In this document: piece by piece, positions 7,196-14,543 of the stretch
Position numbering within the stretch: the stretch's first letter is position 1
How the letters are laid out: each line of letters starts with the position of its first letter
DNA from: Verrucomicrobiota bacterium
Lineage (GTDB): Bacteria; Verrucomicrobiota; Kiritimatiellia; Kiritimatiellales; Tichowtungiaceae
Direction: 5' to 3'
Assembly: GCA_020853375.1 (NCBI GenBank)
Contig: JADYZA010000038.1
Location: forward strand, 1-15,714
DNA: 15,714 nt
Translations under genes and position numbers: made by a program
The notes under the pieces: model-generated
What the model saw: the letters and a program-made list of their open reading frames with translations, nothing else
The model's database searches: none
Told to the model about the DNA's origin: nothing

Positions 7196-8442
7196 GGTGC
7201 AACCTTTCCAGCGGCGACGTGCAGATGAATCATATCGGCGCGCAGTTGATTTGCCAGAGCCGCTTCGCGACGGCGGAGTGCCCAGTACTGCACGGTGGCC
7301 GAGAGGACATCGAGATTATTGACGCGGCCCAGCTCATAATCTTTTTGCAAAAGTGCCAGCGTGTCGGAGGACACGCCGATTGCCGCCTGCAACTCCGACC
7401 ACTGTTTCAGTTCGTAGAAAAGCGACTGGTACGCCTGCCGGACGTCCCGTTCCGAAGAGCGCTGTAACTCCGCCAGACGCAGTTCGCTGATCCGGAGCTG
7501 CTGACTTGCTTCAGCGATTCGCGCCGACCGTCTGCCTTTGTCGAACAGAGGAATTTCAACGCTTAAAACAATATCCCACTCGTTTTGAGTCTGAGGATCC
7601 CGGTAAAGATAGCTGTTCCCATCCAAAGTCACCTTGGGTGCGCGGTCGGATTTAGCGGCTTGCATGTCAAACCGCGATGCTTCGACGCCGGCTTCGCCCG
7701 CCTTAATGTCAGAACGGCCAGTCGCAGCCATAAGATACTTGTCCACTTGATCAACAGCGGGCAGCGGCGTCTGATCGACAACCTGAAGGCTGGATGCGGG
7801 TTGTCCGGTCATGAACGCCAGCAACTCCAGTGATGCGGCGCACGATTGATTAAGCTGTTCAATCGTTATCTTCACTTCCGCAATCTGGCTTAAAGTCGTC
7901 AGCAGGTCAGACTGCTTAGAACGTCCGAGTTTGATCCGGCGTTCCAACTCCGCAGCCCGGCTTTCCAGAGCCTTAATCTGTTCCTGCGCCGATTCCCGCT
8001 GATTTTGAAATGAACGGATTTGGTAGAACACATCGGCAACATCCTCATAAAGCAAAAGGCGCGCATGCTCCGTATCAAGCGAGCGTGCAAGGCTGTCCGC
8101 TTGTCTGGCGTTGGCAGCGCGGGCATTGCGGAAACCGTCAAACACGATCCAGCTCGCGCTGACACCAGCCCGGCGGGAATCGCTGTCAGGATTCCATTTG
8201 GTATCACCCTTGGCGCTGACTTCCGGCCATACGGCGCCTATTGCTTGACGGTAACGGGCTTCCGCCGCACGCCACTCCGCAACACTGATCTGAAGCGATT
8301 CGCTTTTCGCCAAAGCCAGTTCATACGCCGTTGAGAGATTGATCTCCGCCGCCCGTGACGAGGGAACTGCAAACAGCAGAAACAGCCCTGTAACCGCAAG
8401 AAACAACTTCTTAGGCATCAGTGAATTCATGTCCGCAAGCAT
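7192..8442 (-). CDS. TolC-family outer-membrane efflux channel
   Basis: This is an outer-membrane channel component of tripartite efflux or secretion. Its 416 residues fit the OEP family. A signal peptide is visible (MPKKLFLAVTGLFLLFAVPS, then SRAAE), followed by INLSTAYELALAKSESLQIS, the usual start of the first OEP repeat. Long heptad-like helices (for example around ESAQEQIKALESRAAELERR) and a second repeat near DIVLSVEIPLFDKGRRSARI complete the duplicated layout. Three in-frame ATGs (8442, 8430, 8418) could start it and none has a clear Shine-Dalgarno. The last gives the cleanest signal peptide, so the true start may be up to 24 bp inside the coordinates given. It overlaps the RND gene by 4 bp and lies 50 bp downstream of btuC with no visible terminator, so transcription from the B12 operon may continue into it. 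Confidence 0.9.
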   Translation of the reverse strand: MLADMNSLMPKKLFLAVTGLFLLFAVPSSRAAEINLSTAYELALAKSESLQISVAEWRAAEARYRQAIGAVWPEVSAKGDTKWNPDSDSRRAGVSASWIVFDGFRNARAANARQADSLARSLDTEHARLLLYEDVADVFYQIRSFQNQRESAQEQIKALESRAAELERRIKLGRSKQSDLLTTLSQIAEVKITIEQLNQSCAASLELLAFMTGQPASSLQVVDQTPLPAVDQVDKYLMAATGRSDIKAGEAGVEASRFDMQAAKSDRAPKVTLDGNSYLYRDPQTQNEWDIVLSVEIPLFDKGRRSARIAEASQQLRISELRLAELQRSSERDVRQAYQSLFYELKQWSELQAAIGVSSDTLALLQKDYELGRVNNLDVLSATVQYWALRRREAALANQLRADMIHLHVAAGKVAP

Positions 8443-8492
8443 CCCACAGTCGGCGGAGGGTGTTCAATTACCAATGTACTTTGAATCGAATA

Positions 8493-9440
8493 TCAGACCT
8501 TTCTGAGCAATAGCCAGAGGAAGAATGGTCCGCCGAGCAGCGACGTAATGAGTCCGGCGGGCATTTCGACTGGGGCGAGCAGCGTACGCGCCAGTCCGTC
8601 GCAGATGACCAAAAACGCGCCGCCAAGCAATATAACCGCCGGGAAAAGTTTCCGATGATCGGAACCGACGAGCTGTCGTCCAATGTGCGGAACCATCAGT
8701 CCGACAAAAGCAATCGGGCCGCAGAAGGCGACAGCGGCGCCAGTCATCAGCGATGCCGAAAAAAACAGCAGTATTTTTGTGCGGTCAACATTTACGCCGC
8801 GCGCACTGGCCAGCTCTTCGCCAATCAAAAGCAGATTCATTTCGCGCGTCAGCAACACGGCGATCACCAGTCCGATGGCGGTGAAGACCGCCAGATTGAT
8901 TGGTGTGGTGAAGCCAACCACCGAAAAGCCGCCCATCAGCCAGCGGATCATCCGGAATGTTTCACCGGGATCGCTGAAATACTGCATCAGCAGAATCAGA
9001 CTGGAAAAAAACAGATTCACCGCCACGCCTGCCAGCAAGAGCGTTGCGGACGAAAAGCCGCTTTTGGCCCGCGCCAGCCCATAAACCAGCAACACCGTTC
9101 CTAGTGCGCCGAGAAATCCGGCGACCGAGGTTCCGGAAACGCCGAGACAAAGTAGCGGTGCGGCGAAGCGCATCCAGATCGTGGCGCCGAGCGCCGCGCC
9201 GCCGGAAACGCCGAGCGTGTCCGGCGTCGCCAGCGGATTACGGAAGAGCGCCTGGAAAATCATTCCGCTCGTTGCCAGCGCAATACCTGCCAGAAACGCC
9301 GTCAGGACGCGCGGAATCCGCAGCTTCATCAGAATTTCGCGGCCCATCGGATCGTGTAGCACGTCGGTGCTTCCAATCATTGGAAACACGGCGAGCGCTG
9401 TGAGGCTCAGCAAAATCAAGATGGCGAATTTCAGTTTCAT
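8493..9440 (-). CDS. btuC: FecCD/BtuC-family ABC transporter permease
   Basis: This is the inner-membrane permease of a type II ABC importer for cobalamin or iron chelates. It has 315 residues, slightly under the usual 320-335, and is mostly hydrophobic. Diagnostic segments are LRIPRVLTAFLAG (40-52), MIFQALFRNPLATPDTLGVS (60-79) and GPIAFVGLMVPHIGRQLVG (241-259). The last is the conserved cytoplasmic stretch that contacts the ATPase. The C-terminal PAGLITSLLGGPFFLWLL (294-311) is also typical. Its ATG (9440-9438) overlaps the ATPase stop as ATGA. Family alone cannot separate cobalamin from siderophore import. The cobalamin riboswitch at the head of the operon, and the corrinoid genes close by, favour cobalamin, hence the symbol. 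Confidence 0.9.
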   Translation of the reverse strand: MKLKFAILILLSLTALAVFPMIGSTDVLHDPMGREILMKLRIPRVLTAFLAGIALATSGMIFQALFRNPLATPDTLGVSGGAALGATIWMRFAAPLLCLGVSGTSVAGFLGALGTVLLVYGLARAKSGFSSATLLLAGVAVNLFFSSLILLMQYFSDPGETFRMIRWLMGGFSVVGFTTPINLAVFTAIGLVIAVLLTREMNLLLIGEELASARGVNVDRTKILLFFSASLMTGAAVAFCGPIAFVGLMVPHIGRQLVGSDHRKLFPAVILLGGAFLVICDGLARTLLAPVEMPAGLITSLLGGPFFLWLLLRKV

Positions 9441-10198
9441 TGCTCGGATGCCGGGGCGAGGGTTTCTTTACGGACAAAGGCGGTTTCGAAAAGCGTTTCG
9501 AGCGGCGCTGGCTGAATTAGTTCGTGTGGGGTGCCGGTGAAAAGCGTTCGTCCGTCTTTCAAGGCGATGATGCGGTCGCTCCAGTGCGCGGCGCTGTTCA
9601 GATCGTGGTTGACGGCCAGAATGGTGACACCGCGTTCGACGTTGATTTTTTTGAGAAGCCTCATCACTTCCGTTTGGTGTCGCCAGTCAAGGAATGTGGC
9701 CGGCTCGTCCAGCAGCATAACCGGTGTTTCCTGCGCCAGCGCGGCGGCGATGTAAACTTTCTGCCGTTCGCCGCCGGAGAGCGTGCGGAACGTTCGGGTT
9801 CTGAACTGTGTCGTGCCGGTAATTTCCAGTGCCTGTTCGACCGCATCTTCGTCCTGCTTCTGGGCCGGAGACAGCGCGGATAAGTAAGGATAGCGGCCCA
9901 TCATGACAAAATCATAAACCGCCAGCGGAAATTCAATGTCGTGCGTTTGAGGAACATAGCTGACTTGGCGTGCCAGTGCGCGGCTGTCGTAACCGCGGCA
10001 TTCGGTTCCGCCGATTTTTGCCGAACCGCTGTATGGATACATGCCGAGCAGGCAGCGTAGCAACGTTGTTTTTCCCGCGCCGTTCGGGCCGATGATCGAA
10101 ACGTATTCTCCTTGGCCGATGTCAAACGAGACACCCCGCAAAATCGGTGAGCCGTTCAGCTCCAGCGCAAGGTTTTCAATCTGGATGGCGTTATTCAT
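9437..10198 (-). CDS. btuD: ABC transporter ATP-binding protein of the cobalamin importer
   Basis: This is the ATPase subunit powering the FecCD-type permease. From the ATG at 10198 it has 253 residues: Walker A GPNGAGKT (37-44), Q-loop Q84 in SYVPQTHDIEFPL, signature LSGGERQ (140-146), Walker B VMLLDEP (160-166) and the switch histidine H198 in AVNHDL. The open frame extends upstream to a TTG at 10234. The ATG is preferred because MNNAIQIENLALELNGSPIL is the normal ABC N-terminus and it gives an 8-bp overlap with the end of the binding-protein gene (ATGAATAA); the TTG would give a 44-bp overlap. No Shine-Dalgarno stands out, consistent with coupling. All catalytic motifs are intact. Confidence 0.94.
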   Translation of the reverse strand: MNNAIQIENLALELNGSPILRGVSFDIGQGEYVSIIGPNGAGKTTLLRCLLGMYPYSGSAKIGGTECRGYDSRALARQVSYVPQTHDIEFPLAVYDFVMMGRYPYLSALSPAQKQDEDAVEQALEITGTTQFRTRTFRTLSGGERQKVYIAAALAQETPVMLLDEPATFLDWRHQTEVMRLLKKINVERGVTILAVNHDLNSAAHWSDRIIALKDGRTLFTGTPHELIQPAPLETLFETAFVRKETLAPASEQ

Positions 10199-11000
10199 GG
10201 ATGGCGTTGATGAAATCTTGAAGGAGCAGAACAAAACGCGGCCCCGGAATCGAGGCGTAATCGTTGGTAATCACGACGGCCCGGTAAGGCTTCCAGGCAT
10301 TGGAACTAAAATGTCCAGGGTTTGGGAAAATATCGATGACGACATCGGGGCGCAGTGTCGCCAAACCTTCCGGTGAAATTTCAGGATATTTCGCGACGGA
10401 TTCTCCGCAGGCATTGATGCCGCCGGCGCGATCGATCAACTCGTCGTAAAAAGTGCCGTTGGCGGCGACGTACATCCGGCTCAGGCTTTCGTCATGGCCG
10501 ACGCAAACGAGAACCCGAGGTTTCCAACCCTTGGAACTGGCTGAGTCAGAGTCAGCTGTTTTTTTCAGAGATTGGAATAAGGCTTGAGCTTCGACCTCCG
10601 CGCCGCAGGCTTTGCCGATGGTGAGAATGGACTGCATGATTTCGCTGATGTGTTCGTGCGCCACGCCCAGGAAGGGAATGCCAAGAGCCTTGAGTTGCGC
10701 TTGAATGTCTTTTTGTGTTTCAAGCCCGATAACTAAGTCAGGCTGGAGCGCCACAATCATTTCCCAATTCGGATCGTAGACGCCGCCGACGGACGGTTTT
10801 TGCGCGGCCTCCGGCGGGTAAACGGTGTAACGACTCACGCCGACAACCGAATTACTTAAGCCGAGCGCGTAGAGAATTTCCGCGGTATTGGGTGCTATCG
10901 CTATGATGCGCAGACCTTGGTGCGGACTTTGCACACGCCGCTCCCCGCACCCCGCAAGGAGCAGGGCGGCGGCGAGCAACACTGTGCTTTTCAGTGACAT
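10191..11000 (-). CDS. btuF: Periplasmic cobalamin/iron-chelate binding lipoprotein
   Basis: This is the substrate-binding protein of the BtuCDF-like importer. It has 269 residues. The N-terminus MSLKSTVLLAAALLLAGCGE is a lipoprotein signal with a clear lipobox (LLAGC, lipidated Cys18), so the protein should be membrane-anchored rather than soluble as E. coli BtuF is. The start of the mature region, RIIAIAPNTAEILYALGLSN, the segment VGGVYDPNWEMIVALQPDLV and a second half with AGGINACGESVAKYPEISPE are typical of the BtuF/FepB-like cluster. The ATG at 11000 shares one base with the stop of the upstream receptor gene (TAATG). Coupled translation would therefore suffer if the receptor gene is stopped early. 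Assignment to B12 rather than iron rests on the riboswitch. Confidence 0.9.
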   Translation of the reverse strand: MSLKSTVLLAAALLLAGCGERRVQSPHQGLRIIAIAPNTAEILYALGLSNSVVGVSRYTVYPPEAAQKPSVGGVYDPNWEMIVALQPDLVIGLETQKDIQAQLKALGIPFLGVAHEHISEIMQSILTIGKACGAEVEAQALFQSLKKTADSDSASSKGWKPRVLVCVGHDESLSRMYVAANGTFYDELIDRAGGINACGESVAKYPEISPEGLATLRPDVVIDIFPNPGHFSSNAWKPYRAVVITNDYASIPGPRFVLLLQDFINAIHE

Positions 11001-13003
11001 TAGAATTTCAGGTTCAGCCCGGCTTTATACGTTCGCTCCGGTGCGGGATAGAAGCCAGCGCCCCAGCCGTAGTCCGTAACGTGGAAGTTGTATTTCGTTG
11101 CAAAGATGTTGTCCACTCCGGCGAAAACTTTGGTCTCGAATTTTTTGATCGGCAGTTTGTATTCAAGCAGTGAGTCGAAAATTGTGTAATCAGACTGTTT
11201 TGATGCCGAACTGTTACTGTTGTCACCCAGCGAGGACATGCTTCCCATGTAAGTCATGTGGGTATTGAGGGTCAGTGCGTCGGTCAGGAACAGCGCAAGA
11301 TTGATGTCGAGTTTGTTCTGCGGAACCCACGGAATCTCGTTGCCTTTATTCACTCCGGCGGTGAACTCGGACTGAAGCCAGGTGTAGTAACCGTCGAGGG
11401 CGAAAGCTTCGTTTTTATAACCAGCATGCAGTTCAACACCTAGGTGTGTGGTTTCTTAGAGATTTTCATTAAAATAAAAGGCGTTTTCTGCAATTTCGTC
11501 TTTCATGTCCGTGCGAAAAACCGTTGCTTGCAGTATTACGTTGGTAACAGGCATGAATTCGACTCCGGTTTCATAGTTAATGCCGGTTTCAGGTTTGAGA
11601 TCTTTGTTAAAAGAATCGCCCCAATAACCGGCATAACTAGCTTGTTCATCAACAAACGGATAGCGGTAAGTGCGGTCTATACCGACGAATAATTTCACTC
11701 TGTCATCAGGTATCCAATTGAGGGAGGCTTGCCCTGCATTTTCAGTTTGGCGGATTTCATCATCATACGGCGTGGCTCCTTTCTTTTGAACGACGCTGAC
11801 TTTGTTTTCTTCCCGCCGCGCTCCGGCATTAAGTGACAACCGGTCGGTCAGATGGAGCGTGTCGGAAAAATAGCCACCCACCAGTTCTTTGGTGACCTTG
11901 GTGTCGGCGGCCAGAAGTGTACGGCTAGGATTGGTAAATCTTTTCATTCGCAGCGTTTCCCGCGCAAGGTCACTACCGAGAATGAACTCGTTGTCCATAC
12001 CGGCGACCGGTGTCAATATTGTGAATTTTGGAGAGAGTGTGTAACTGCCGAGAGTGTAGTCGTAGTAGTTTGAATAAAGAGGCCAGTCTGACTGCAGTTT
12101 TTTTTGGGTTGTTCCGCCATCCAGATTGAAAATCAGTTCGTCAGTCATCAAAGCCTCAAGACCGCTGCTAAAAGTATAATATGTTCCGGAAGCATCAGAT
12201 GGTTTAGTAGATTGCCGCCGATCCTGCTGAACCTGTGTCAGCGTGAGTGAGCCCGGTAGTTCGTGCTGCTCTTTGACGACCGAAGCTTCGGCATAGGCGG
12301 AAAGTTGGTCGTTGATGTCACCGCTCAGACGCAGACTGCCGGATGAGGTATCATAGGCGGAATGGTCGCGGTAGCCGTCGCCGGACTGATGCCCGGCGGT
12401 TGCCACATAGCCGAGTCCGTCCAGTTTTCCGGAGGTGACCACGTTTTGATCATACGCTCCGTAACTTCCTGCCGAAGCCTGAAGCGAAGTTTGCGGAACA
12501 TCTGCGCCGTCGCGAGTAATGATGTTAATGACGCCGCCGACAGCGTGATCGCCATAGAGAACTGAGTTAGGGCCGCGGACGACTTCAATGCGTTCAACGG
12601 CCTGCATGGGAATCTGTGCCCAGTTGATGCCGTACATATCAGGGCGATTTAATTTACGTCCGTTGAGAAGAACCAGCACTTTGCCGTGCGGGTTGTCGCC
12701 GCCGAATCCGCGAATATTCACAGTAGCCTCCGACGGATTGTCGGCGTAGTTGCTGAAAAATAGCCCTGCCTTTTTCTCCAGCGCTTCGGGGACGGAAGTG
12801 TAGTGTCCTTCAGCAATATCCTGTGCCGTGACGACCGATGGATTGCCGGCCACGGTTCGCACTTCGCTGGCGCTGCGTGTCGCGGTGACGACAATACGTT
12901 CCGCGCTCGTGATAGCATTGGTATTTGTGATTTCGGCAAAGGTGCCGGTAAACAGCGAGCCGCTCAGTGCGACTCCGAGGATACATTTTTTCATCAGTTC
13001 CAT
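11000..13003 (-). pseudogene. btuB: TonB-dependent cobalamin receptor (BtuB-like) with in-frame TAA
   Basis: This is an outer-membrane gated barrel for corrinoid uptake. The frame from the ATG at 13003 encodes a signal peptide (MELMKKCILGVALSGSLFTG), a TonB-box-like ERIVVTA (35-41) and a plug domain including PEALEKKAGLFFSNYADNPS, RGFGG, VLVLLNGRKLNRPDMYGINW, VERIEVVRGPNSVLYGDHAV and GGVINIITRDG. The barrel follows. At codon 516 a TAA (11458-11456) interrupts it in NENL-stop-ETTHLGVELHAG. The same frame continues for 151 residues to a C-terminal NLKF, a normal terminal beta-strand ending in Phe, then TAA. No frameshift is needed, so one base change restores a 667-residue receptor of ordinary length. 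The truncated product would lack the last barrel strands and so be non-functional. M1 is chosen over M4 because AAGAGG lies five bases before it. Confidence 0.85.
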
Positions 13004-13120
13004 TTCTGCCTCTTACGCGGAGGCGGGTTTTGGTTTCGGCAGAAAGGCGGTGTTCCGGCTTTACGGTTGCGCGACAGCGGCTGGTTTTCACAGCACTTTC
13101 CCTGCGCTTTCTGCATCAGT
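13003..13120 (-). promoter_or_regulatory. Compact cobalamin riboswitch with start-codon-sequestering hairpin
   Basis: The leader RNA contains the B12-riboswitch core in order: GGGAAAG (13102-13096), a short hairpin GCTG/CAGC (13094-13091 and 13083-13080) with loop TGAAAAC, GCTGTCGCGCAACCGTAA (13078-13061) and AAGCCGGAACACC (13061-13049). These correspond to the consensus GGGAA, GGTGAAAATCC, GCTGTCCCGCAACTGTAA and AAGCCAGGAGACC. The peripheral domain usually found between the GTAA and AGCC elements is absent, so it is a short form. Downstream, TTTCTGCC (13045-13038) is perfectly complementary to GGCAGAAA (13010-13003). The latter spans part of the Shine-Dalgarno AAGAGG and the A of the receptor ATG. 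This predicts translational shut-off, probably in the cobalamin-bound state. Exact folding is not computed. Confidence 0.88.
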
Positions 13121-13125
13121 GGCGC

Positions 13126-13154
13126 AAGGTAGGCAAACGATTCGTGCGGGTCAA
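13126..13154 (-). promoter_or_regulatory. Sigma70-like promoter of the cobalamin uptake operon
   Basis: On the minus strand TTGACC (13154-13149) and TACCTT (13131-13126) are separated by 17 bp. Predicted transcription start is near 13120-13118, just upstream of the riboswitch core, so the leader is about 115 bases. The -35 lies only four bases beyond the stop codon of the upstream regulator gene, so the operon can be transcribed on its own or by readthrough from that gene. Confidence 0.65.
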
Positions 13155-13158
13155 GAAT

Positions 13159-14391
13159 TTAGTCGTCGTTTTCTAAACCGGATTTTCCGGTTTGATACAA
13201 ACGGCGGTAACGGGCAGGAGTGATGCCCATCTGTTTGCGGAACTGTTTTATGAAATAGCTTTGATCGCCGAAGCCGGTTTCATAAGCGATGTCTGTGCAG
13301 TTCATGTCGCTCTTTTCCAAAAGTCGTTGCGCTTCCTGCACGCGAAGCTGATGAACATGTTGCAGAACCGTTTTCCCGGTAATTTCTTTAACCAGATGAG
13401 CGATACGAAATGTGCTGAGACCAATCTCTTTGGATAGAGCTTCAAGTGTGACCGATTCATGGAAGTTGCCGCTCAGATAATTGAGAATTCGGGCAACGGT
13501 TTCATTGGTCTGACTATGCCCTTGCAGATGAATATTGCGCATAAAGTCGTCGAGTGCGTCGGCAACGACGTTGGAAAGCGTTTCAAAATCAGATGCATCA
13601 ATAATTTTTGTCATCCATGCATGATTTTTTTCGATCAAGGCGCTCATGTGAGGACTTTCTTCGAGTGCGCTACGAACAAGATAGCCCATCATTTCAATGA
13701 CGTGCGCTTTGATCAGACGGATGTCGGCAGTATGTGAAAATAAGGCTCCGAGGGTTTTGTTAAGTTCACGCCGAGCGCCTTTTTTGTCGCCCGCTTTCAT
13801 GAGCGAAATCAAGGTGCGTTCATCATCCATAAATGCCCGTGCGCCCGGCTTCTGTTTGCGCCGGTGAATTTCTTCGGCGATCTGTCGTTGCTGGAGTGCT
13901 TTTTTGCGATTCTCGCTTAACCGCAGCATGTCCCAGTTGAGTTCGCAGCAGGTCAGAGCAAATAGGAACTCCGCCGCCTTCTGCGGACGTTCTCGATTTG
14001 TCCAAGTCGGAAGATTCTTAACGTAATTTTGTGCTGTGCTGCGGTTGCATCCCGATGTGGTTAGCTGATTGATTGTTTCCAGACGATCATGAGGATCGCT
14101 TTCAAACATGACGGCCCCGCCGAGTAATCCTCCGAGAATTTCTTTTTCTTTTACGACTGGAATGATCCAGCTGATGACGTTGGGCAAAAGGAAAAAAATG
14201 TACGGTTCTCCCCAGCGGACGGCTTCGGCTAGTCCATAATTGCGGACGTTAACTAATGCAGGAAGATTTGTAATCGCATCTTTTTTATCCGGGCAGTGCC
14301 CCGACGGTGTGATTTCACACAAACTAAGTTCGAACGAGTTCCGATAGCTTTTCTGGATTCGCTTGAGTGCAGTCACGGGCAAGATAGCCAT
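13159..14391 (-). CDS. AraC-family regulator with PocR-like sensory domain
   Basis: This is a transcription factor of 410 residues from the ATG at 14391. The C-terminal AraC/XylS double helix-turn-helix occupies about 298-397 (VTLEALSKEIGLSTFRIAHL, then CTDIAYETGFGDQSYFIKQF and MGITPARYRRL). The N-terminal part, about 20-100, with LAEAVRWGEPYIFFLLPNVI and IPVVKEKEILGGLLGGAV, resembles the PocR ligand-sensing domain. The middle (about 160-295) is helical and includes LMKAGDKKGARRELNKTLGA, as seen in multidomain YesN/AraC regulators. The frame extends to a TTG at 14442, but GGAG six bases before the ATG at 14391 decides the start. PocR-type regulators often sit beside B12-dependent or small-molecule metabolic operons. 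The divergent corrinoid gene is the likely target and the adjacent B12 operon a possible second. The ligand is unknown. Confidence 0.88.
   Translation of the reverse strand: MAILPVTALKRIQKSYRNSFELSLCEITPSGHCPDKKDAITNLPALVNVRNYGLAEAVRWGEPYIFFLLPNVISWIIPVVKEKEILGGLLGGAVMFESDPHDRLETINQLTTSGCNRSTAQNYVKNLPTWTNRERPQKAAEFLFALTCCELNWDMLRLSENRKKALQQRQIAEEIHRRKQKPGARAFMDDERTLISLMKAGDKKGARRELNKTLGALFSHTADIRLIKAHVIEMMGYLVRSALEESPHMSALIEKNHAWMTKIIDASDFETLSNVVADALDDFMRNIHLQGHSQTNETVARILNYLSGNFHESVTLEALSKEIGLSTFRIAHLVKEITGKTVLQHVHQLRVQEAQRLLEKSDMNCTDIAYETGFGDQSYFIKQFRKQMGITPARYRRLYQTGKSGLENDD
13175..13193. other. Perfect 8-bp stem hairpin in the 3' end of the regulator gene
   Basis: AAACCGGA (13175-13182), a TTT loop, and TCCGGTTT (13186-13193) form a perfect inverted repeat inside the codons for the last residues of the AraC-like regulator (Q-T-G-K-S-G-L). 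It lies just upstream, in minus-strand terms, of the cobalamin-operon promoter. No U-run follows, so it is not a standard terminator. It could be an mRNA-end hairpin, a weak terminator or an operator. Confidence 0.45.
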
Positions 14392-14543
14392 ATTTTTCTC
14401 CACCAAGTAACGCTCGTTAACAGCCGGAAAATAAAAAACCAAACCCGTTTCGGCAAGATCGTTATATATTTTATTTAAAATGCCTATTTTATTAAGGTGT
14501 TTCTAGTACAGTTTGCGAATCACTCAACCTAAAGGAGATATCT
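14392..14543. other. AT-rich divergent regulatory region between regulator and corrinoid gene
   Basis: This gap between divergently transcribed genes is strongly AT-rich around 14460-14500. On the minus strand TTGCCG (14456-14451) and TATTTT (14433-14428) with a 17-bp spacer make a reasonable promoter for the regulator gene. An imperfect inverted repeat (GCCGGAAA at 14423-14430 and TTTCGGC at 14448-14454) overlaps that promoter and is a candidate operator for autoregulation. On the plus strand no promoter stands out, as expected for a gene needing an activator. The corrinoid gene has a strong AAAGGAG at 14531-14537. All regulatory calls here are inference. Confidence 0.4.

Noticed and set aside
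10199..10234. TTG start for the btuD ATPase
   Set aside because: It adds 12 residues foreign to ABC N-termini and a long overlap; the ATG at 10198 fits better.
11000..11353. Separate 117-codon gene with GTG start
   Set aside because: It is the in-frame C-terminal part of the TonB receptor; the GTG is an internal Val codon with no ribosome site.
11436..11447. Palindrome ACACCTAGGTGT near the receptor stop codon
   Set aside because: It encodes ordinary receptor residues (H-L-G-V) and is short enough to be chance; no link to the stop is evident.
14392..14442. TTG start for the PocR/AraC regulator
   Set aside because: The ATG at 14391 has GGAG six bases upstream, and the extension covers probable promoter and leader sequence.
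14460..14530. Sigma54 (-24/-12) promoter before the corrinoid gene
   Set aside because: No GG-N10-GC with correct spacing was found in the AT-rich gap.
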